Assembly (NCBI RefSeq): GCF_004803475.1
Contig: NZ_SRKY01000006.1
Span: 62,001-126,000 of the forward strand
Direction of reading: 5' to 3'
DNA length: 64,000 nucleotides
Source: Aliishimia ponticola
Lineage (GTDB): Bacteria; Pseudomonadota; Alphaproteobacteria; Rhodobacterales; Rhodobacteraceae
The translations under genes and the position numbers were made by a program. Within the stretch, counting starts at the first letter, position 1. Every line of letters starts with the position of its first letter. The notes below the pieces were generated by a model that was not told the DNA's origin, ran no database searches, and worked only from the letters and a program-made list of their open reading frames with translations. Below, piece after piece: positions 60,286 to 64,000 of this stretch.

Positions 60286-61503
60286 TCAGCGCTCCTTCAG
60301 CGAAACGGATTTGTTGTAGACGTTCATCACCGCCGAAATCAGCAGCGAGATCGTCAGGTAGAACAACATCAGCAGCAGAACGCATTCGATCGCCCGGCCC
60401 GTCTGGTTCAGGGTGATCCCGCCCAGCGTCGCGGTGATGTCGGCGTATCCGACCGCAATGGCGAGCGACGAGTTCTTGGTGATGTTCAGGTATTGCGAGA
60501 TCAGCGGCGGGATGATGACGCGCAACGCTTGCGGCAGAACCACAAGGTTCATGATCCGCCCCGGACGCAGACCCAGCGATGCGGCAGCTTCCGTCTGGCC
60601 ACGATTGACCGCCTGAATACCCGCACGCACGTTTTCAGCGATGAAGGCACCGGTATAGACGGACAGCGCCAGCCACAACGCGATCAGCGGTTTACCAAGC
60701 AGCAGGCCGCCCTGAATGTTGAAGCGGTTGGCCATGGTGTCGGGCGCGATAAGGCCCAGCGGGCTGCCCAGCACAAGTTGCGCCAAGATCGCCGGCACGA
60801 TCAGGATCGGCCAGAACACCCAAGCGGGCAAAAGCTTGCCGGTCTTGAACAGCGTTTTCTTGACGTGGCTGCGCCACCAGAACGCCGCCACGATGCTGGC
60901 AAGGAACACCAGAACGACAATTCCCGCACCGGCACCCGCGGTGACGGCTGGCATATACAGCCCCCGGTTGGTGAAGGCGAAGCCGCCAAGGAACATCTCG
61001 CGCGATGGGTTTTCGCCAAGGAAGGCCTTGGGCGCATCGCCACTCAGCGTGACGAACGTGCCGATCATCAGGATCCAGATAAACACCGGCACGTTGCGGA
61101 AGGCTTCGACGTAGAACGCCATCAGCTTGGAGACGAGCCAGTTCTTCGACAGGCGCAGGACACCGGCAATCACCCCAAGGATGGTGGCGGTGACACAGGC
61201 CATGGACGCGACCAGAAGCGTATTGAGAATACCAACAAGGGCCGCACGCAGGTGCGTGGACTGACTGTCATATTCAATCAGCCGCTGGTTGATATCATAC
61301 CCCGCAGGGTCGGTCAGAAAGCCGTAAGAGATGTTCAGACCCGCAGCACGCAGGTTCGCGAACAGGTTGCTCATCAGATACGCCATAATTGCGATAAGGA
61401 CGATGAGCGCGATGAATTGGAATGTATAGGAGCGGTACCGCGTGTCGTTCAACAGCATTGATAGCTGGAACGACTCCTGCGGTGGGTCGGTCAACGTTGC
61501 CAT
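60286..61503 (-). CDS. aapQ: General amino acid ABC transporter permease (AapQ/BztB)
   Basis: A 405-residue permease paired with AapM. The EAA region is VNRGQTEAAASLGLRPGRIM and NLVVLPQALRVIIPPLISQY. About eight helices. It is separated from aapJ by about 117 nt that contains a strong hairpin (61581-61609). Confidence 0.93.
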   Translation of the reverse strand: MATLTDPPQESFQLSMLLNDTRYRSYTFQFIALIVLIAIMAYLMSNLFANLRAAGLNISYGFLTDPAGYDINQRLIEYDSQSTHLRAALVGILNTLLVASMACVTATILGVIAGVLRLSKNWLVSKLMAFYVEAFRNVPVFIWILMIGTFVTLSGDAPKAFLGENPSREMFLGGFAFTNRGLYMPAVTAGAGAGIVVLVFLASIVAAFWWRSHVKKTLFKTGKLLPAWVFWPILIVPAILAQLVLGSPLGLIAPDTMANRFNIQGGLLLGKPLIALWLALSVYTGAFIAENVRAGIQAVNRGQTEAAASLGLRPGRIMNLVVLPQALRVIIPPLISQYLNITKNSSLAIAVGYADITATLGGITLNQTGRAIECVLLLMLFYLTISLLISAVMNVYNKSVSLKER

Positions 61504-61580
61504 GGAGGTTCCCCGTGAATCAGCCCTTTTATTTCAGCGTATATTCTTTGCAGGGCCGAGTTTTATTACGCTGGACAAGC

Positions 61581-61609
61581 CAAGGGCGCGAACTGACGCC
61601 GCGCCCTTG
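61581..61609 (-). terminator. Intercistronic hairpin between aapJ and aapQ
   Basis: CAAGGGCGCG and CGCGCCCTTG form a 10-bp perfect stem with a 9-nt loop, 11 nt past the aapJ stop and before aapQ. No T tract follows. Such hairpins commonly protect the binding-protein mRNA so that it is made in excess over the permeases. Confidence 0.6.
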
Positions 61610-61620
61610 AGCAGTTGTGC

Positions 61621-62643
61621 TTAACGGAAGGGCGGGCTGTAAAGCAGGCCGCCGTTTTTCCACTGACCGTTCAGGCCACGGGCCAGACCGATCGGCGTGG
61701 ACTCACCGATGTTCTTTTCGAAGATCTCGCCATAGTTGCCTTCGACGGCAATCGCGCGCTTCGCCCAGTCAGCGTCAAGGCCGAGCATCTCGCCCAGGTT
61801 GCCTTCGGTGCCGAGCAGACGGTTGATCTCCGGTGTTTCCGGGTTGGCTTTTTCGCCAAGGCCGGCAACGTTCGTGGATGTGACGCCCAGTTCTTCGGCG
61901 CTGATCAGCGCGTTCAGAGTCCAGCGCACGATGTCGCCCCACTCGTTGTCACCGTGACGTACCAGCGGGCCGAGCGGCTCTTTGGACACGATTTCCGGCA
62001 GAACGATGTGGTCGCCCGGGTTTTCGAAGGTCGCACGTGTTGCGGCCAGACCGGAGGCGTCCGTGGTGTAAACGTCACATGCGCCAGCAAGGTACTGCTG
62101 CTGCGCTTCGGCGTTGGTTTCGATCGGAACCGGCTCGTAGCTGATGTTGTTCGCGCGGAAGAAGTCCGCGAGGTTCAGCTCGGTCGTGGTGCCGGTCTGG
62201 ATGCAGACAGTCGCGCCGTCCAGTTCCTTGGCGGAGGACACGCCCAGCTCTTTCGGGATCATGAAGCCCTGACCGTCGTAGTAGTTCACGCCGACGAATT
62301 CAAACTTCAGGTCCACGTCGCGGCTGAAAGTCCATGTTGTGTTACGTGCCAGCATGTCGATCTCGCCGGATGCCAGCGCGGTGAAGCGCGTCTTGCCGGT
62401 TGTCGGCACGAATTCAACGGCGGATGGGTCGTCCAGAACTGCGGCTGCAACTGCACGGCAGACTGCAACGTCGAAACCTTTCCACTCACCACTCGCGTCC
62501 GGCGCGGCGAAACCGACCAGCCCGGTGGAGACGCCGCAATTCAGCTTGCCGCGCGCCTTAACATCGTCCAGCGTCCCAGCGGCTGCTGCGCCCGCCGCAA
62601 GACCGGCTACGGTCAGCGCGCCAAAAACTACGGATTTATTCAT
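61621..62643 (-). CDS. aapJ: General amino acid ABC transporter substrate-binding protein (AapJ/BztA)
   Basis: A 340-residue periplasmic binding protein starting at ATG 62643 (GGAAGAGG upstream). Signal peptide of about 22 residues (VVFGALTVAGLAAGAAAA), then the family start TLDDVKARGKLNCGVSTGLV and GKTRFTALASGEIDMLARNT. It binds many L-amino acids and delivers them to AapQM. The 209-nt region upstream should carry the operon promoter; no clear site was recognised there. Confidence 0.93.
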   Translation of the reverse strand: MNKSVVFGALTVAGLAAGAAAAGTLDDVKARGKLNCGVSTGLVGFAAPDASGEWKGFDVAVCRAVAAAVLDDPSAVEFVPTTGKTRFTALASGEIDMLARNTTWTFSRDVDLKFEFVGVNYYDGQGFMIPKELGVSSAKELDGATVCIQTGTTTELNLADFFRANNISYEPVPIETNAEAQQQYLAGACDVYTTDASGLAATRATFENPGDHIVLPEIVSKEPLGPLVRHGDNEWGDIVRWTLNALISAEELGVTSTNVAGLGEKANPETPEINRLLGTEGNLGEMLGLDADWAKRAIAVEGNYGEIFEKNIGESTPIGLARGLNGQWKNGGLLYSPPFR

Positions 62644-62852
62644 GTTTACCTCTTCCTGATTTGCCGCCCCTTTGTTCGGCGGCTTTATCCGACCATCACA
62701 TGATCGAAGGCCATACCTCGCAGAACTCCCCCTACGAGTGCAGGGACTCTGAGCGATTAAATGCCGAAAGGTCAAGTCAGGTCCGATCAAAATCGCTTAA
62801 AATTTGGTACTCGGCCTGTAATTTCAGCGCTGCAAAACGGTCCGCTTGCCTG

Positions 62853-63566
62853 TCAGGACGTGCGGCTGAGATCGGCGAAACGATAGGCCGTCACGAACGC
62901 ATTCTGTTTGACCGCGCGGGCCTCTCCGGCCTCTTCATCCGCGCCCCATTGTTCTTCCTGCCAGATCTCGTCGACCAGCGCTGTTGTCCATGCGGTATCC
63001 GGGGATTCATGCCCGGTCAAAACCGCGTATCCAAGCACCCAAGACCCGGAAAGCGAGACCAATTCATGCAATGCAGTGAGCGCGAACGGATCCAATTCTG
63101 CGGTGCGGCGGCGGATCTCCTGCTGGCTCGTTTCGGGCTGCGGGATCGGCATCATTCCGGACTGCGTATCCAGCCGAACGCTCAGGTCCGTCTGCGCCCA
63201 ATCCAGCAGCCGGTCCCATGCCTCTGCCTGCCGCTGGACCAGCTCCTCGGGGGAGTGTGCCCGATAACATAGCAAGTCGCTGCCACCATATTCAGCAATG
63301 ATCTGCGCAACCGCCTCATGTTGCCGCGCAACCTTGTCCAAAGCGGAGTTCGACAGCCGCGTGAAGGGCATCGATTCGGGGTCGACCTCGCCTTCTTGCG
63401 CGTCCCATTCCGCCGCGATGCTCTCGGCCAGGGCTTTCGTGGGCACGATCAGGCCCTGTTTCGCGGGCGTCTTGATCGGGCGTCCGTCCAGCGCGACGGT
63501 GAAGCCTTCCTCTGCCTCGGCGATATCGGCCTGCTTCCAGAAGCGTTTCATCTTCCATTCGCTCAT
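62853..63566 (-). CDS. ATP12 family chaperone (F1 ATP synthase assembly)
   Basis: A 237-residue ATP12 homologue: FTVALDGRPIKTPAKQGLIV (about 22-41), VDPESMPFTRLSNSALDKVA and YGGSDLLCYRAHSPEELVQR. Members help insert the alpha subunit during F1 assembly in mitochondria and alphaproteobacteria. The start overlaps the HAD gene stop (63563-63566). Confidence 0.9.
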   Translation of the reverse strand: MSEWKMKRFWKQADIAEAEEGFTVALDGRPIKTPAKQGLIVPTKALAESIAAEWDAQEGEVDPESMPFTRLSNSALDKVARQHEAVAQIIAEYGGSDLLCYRAHSPEELVQRQAEAWDRLLDWAQTDLSVRLDTQSGMMPIPQPETSQQEIRRRTAELDPFALTALHELVSLSGSWVLGYAVLTGHESPDTAWTTALVDEIWQEEQWGADEEAGEARAVKQNAFVTAYRFADLSRTS

Positions 63567-64000
63567 CGAATATCCTCCAGCGAGCTTTCAATTGCCTGTT
63601 CCAGGTCAGACACCGTATGCGCAATGGCTCGTGCCGACGTCAGCGCGTGCTGCGGGTGATAGCCCCATGTCACGCCGATGGTCCCGACCCGCGCATTCAC
63701 CCCCATTTGCATGTCAAAGCTGGTGTCCCCGATCATCAGCGCGGCCTCTGGCGCGACTCCGGTTTCGCTGAGCGCGGCCATCAACATGGATGGGTGCGGT
63801 TTCGATGGATGATCGTCGGCGACTTGCGTGGTGACGAAATGGCGGCCCAGCGCGTGATGTTCCAGCAGCGCGGTCAAACCGCGCCGGGATTTGCCCGTCG
63901 CAACCCCCAGCAGCAGGTCATGCTGCCCCGCAAGCCGGTCGAGCAGATCAGAGATACCGGGATAGAGCGGCCCCGCCTGCCCGCGCGCCCGCTGATTCGC
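63563..64000 (-). CDS. HAD family hydrolase, phosphoglycolate-phosphatase-like (partial, N-terminus beyond right edge)
   Basis: The frame is open to the right edge, so the start is missing. Visible motifs: LLLGVATGKSRRGLTALLEH (HAD motif II region), a conserved Lys in SKPHPSMLMAAL (motif III), and MIGDTSFDMQMGVNA (motif IV with the acidic pair), then GVTWGYH. This matches HAD-IA phosphatases such as Gph. It is coupled to the ATP12 gene by a 4-nt overlap. Confidence 0.82.
   Translation of the reverse strand, partial: ANQRARGQAGPLYPGISDLLDRLAGQHDLLLGVATGKSRRGLTALLEHHALGRHFVTTQVADDHPSKPHPSMLMAALSETGVAPEAALMIGDTSFDMQMGVNARVGTIGVTWGYHPQHALTSARAIAHTVSDLEQAIESSLEDIR

Overview
The window reads as chromosome of a marine alphaproteobacterium of the Rhodobacteraceae (Roseobacter group). 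The genes are GC-rich and tightly packed with many 4-nt start/stop overlaps. Group-typical markers include an aapJQMP amino-acid transporter, ATP12 next to a HAD phosphatase, uvrC-pgsA-moaD-moaE, rsmE near gshA divergent from ubiA, rpmH-rnpA-yidD followed by yidC-MOSC-engB-argB, and several TRAP transporters. Genus cannot be resolved by eye. No rRNA, CRISPR array, insertion sequence or prophage was seen.

Layout. 1-2.85 kb: the edge of a TRAP binding-protein gene, then a GbsR/MarR-type regulator flanked by two near-identical 20-bp palindromes, then a four-gene operon of unknown function that starts with a 43-residue protein. 2.95-4.3 kb: a secreted RTX protein. 4.4-12 kb: mostly housekeeping genes (gshA, GNAT, rsmE, ubiA) and an OmpA-family envelope protein with a small coiled-coil partner. 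12-19.4 kb: an eight-gene minus-strand operon coupling a NitT/TauT ABC importer to a cytosine-deaminase-like amidohydrolase, an FAD-linked oxidase, two flavodoxin-fold oxidoreductases and a creatininase-family hydrolase; it looks like a catabolic unit for an unidentified, probably nitrogen-containing, compound. 19.7-29.5 kb: moaE, moaD, pgsA, uvrC, a pteridine-reductase-like SDR, a Ca/Na exchanger, a tiny Cys-rich protein, a SohB-type protease, a DrrAB-like ABC exporter, a DMT transporter and a single-domain globin.

29.5-42.6 kb is the highlight: a complete iac-type (indole-3-acetic acid, auxin, catabolism) gene set. iacI is divergent from iacHABCDEFG, followed by a TRAP transporter (dctPQM), a ketopantoate-reductase-like gene, a class II aldolase and a MarR regulator (iacR-like). 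Near-identical 22-bp palindromes of the form GTTRCRGTA-N4-TACYGTAAC sit in the iacI/iacH divergent promoter and in front of the TRAP genes. This suggests one regulon in which auxin, or a related indole acid, is imported by TRAP and degraded. Catechol ring-cleavage genes are not in the window.

42.7-64 kb: tRNA-Arg(ACG), an operon of a TVP38-family membrane protein, a mercuric-reductase-like flavoprotein and an orphan histidine kinase, then the rpmH/yidC region with inserted GST, sulfotransferase-like, ttcA and EAL genes, then argB, a sterol-desaturase-family protein, a ferredoxin-like protein and sixA. The window ends with the aap general amino-acid ABC transporter, ATP12 and a HAD phosphatase cut by the right edge.
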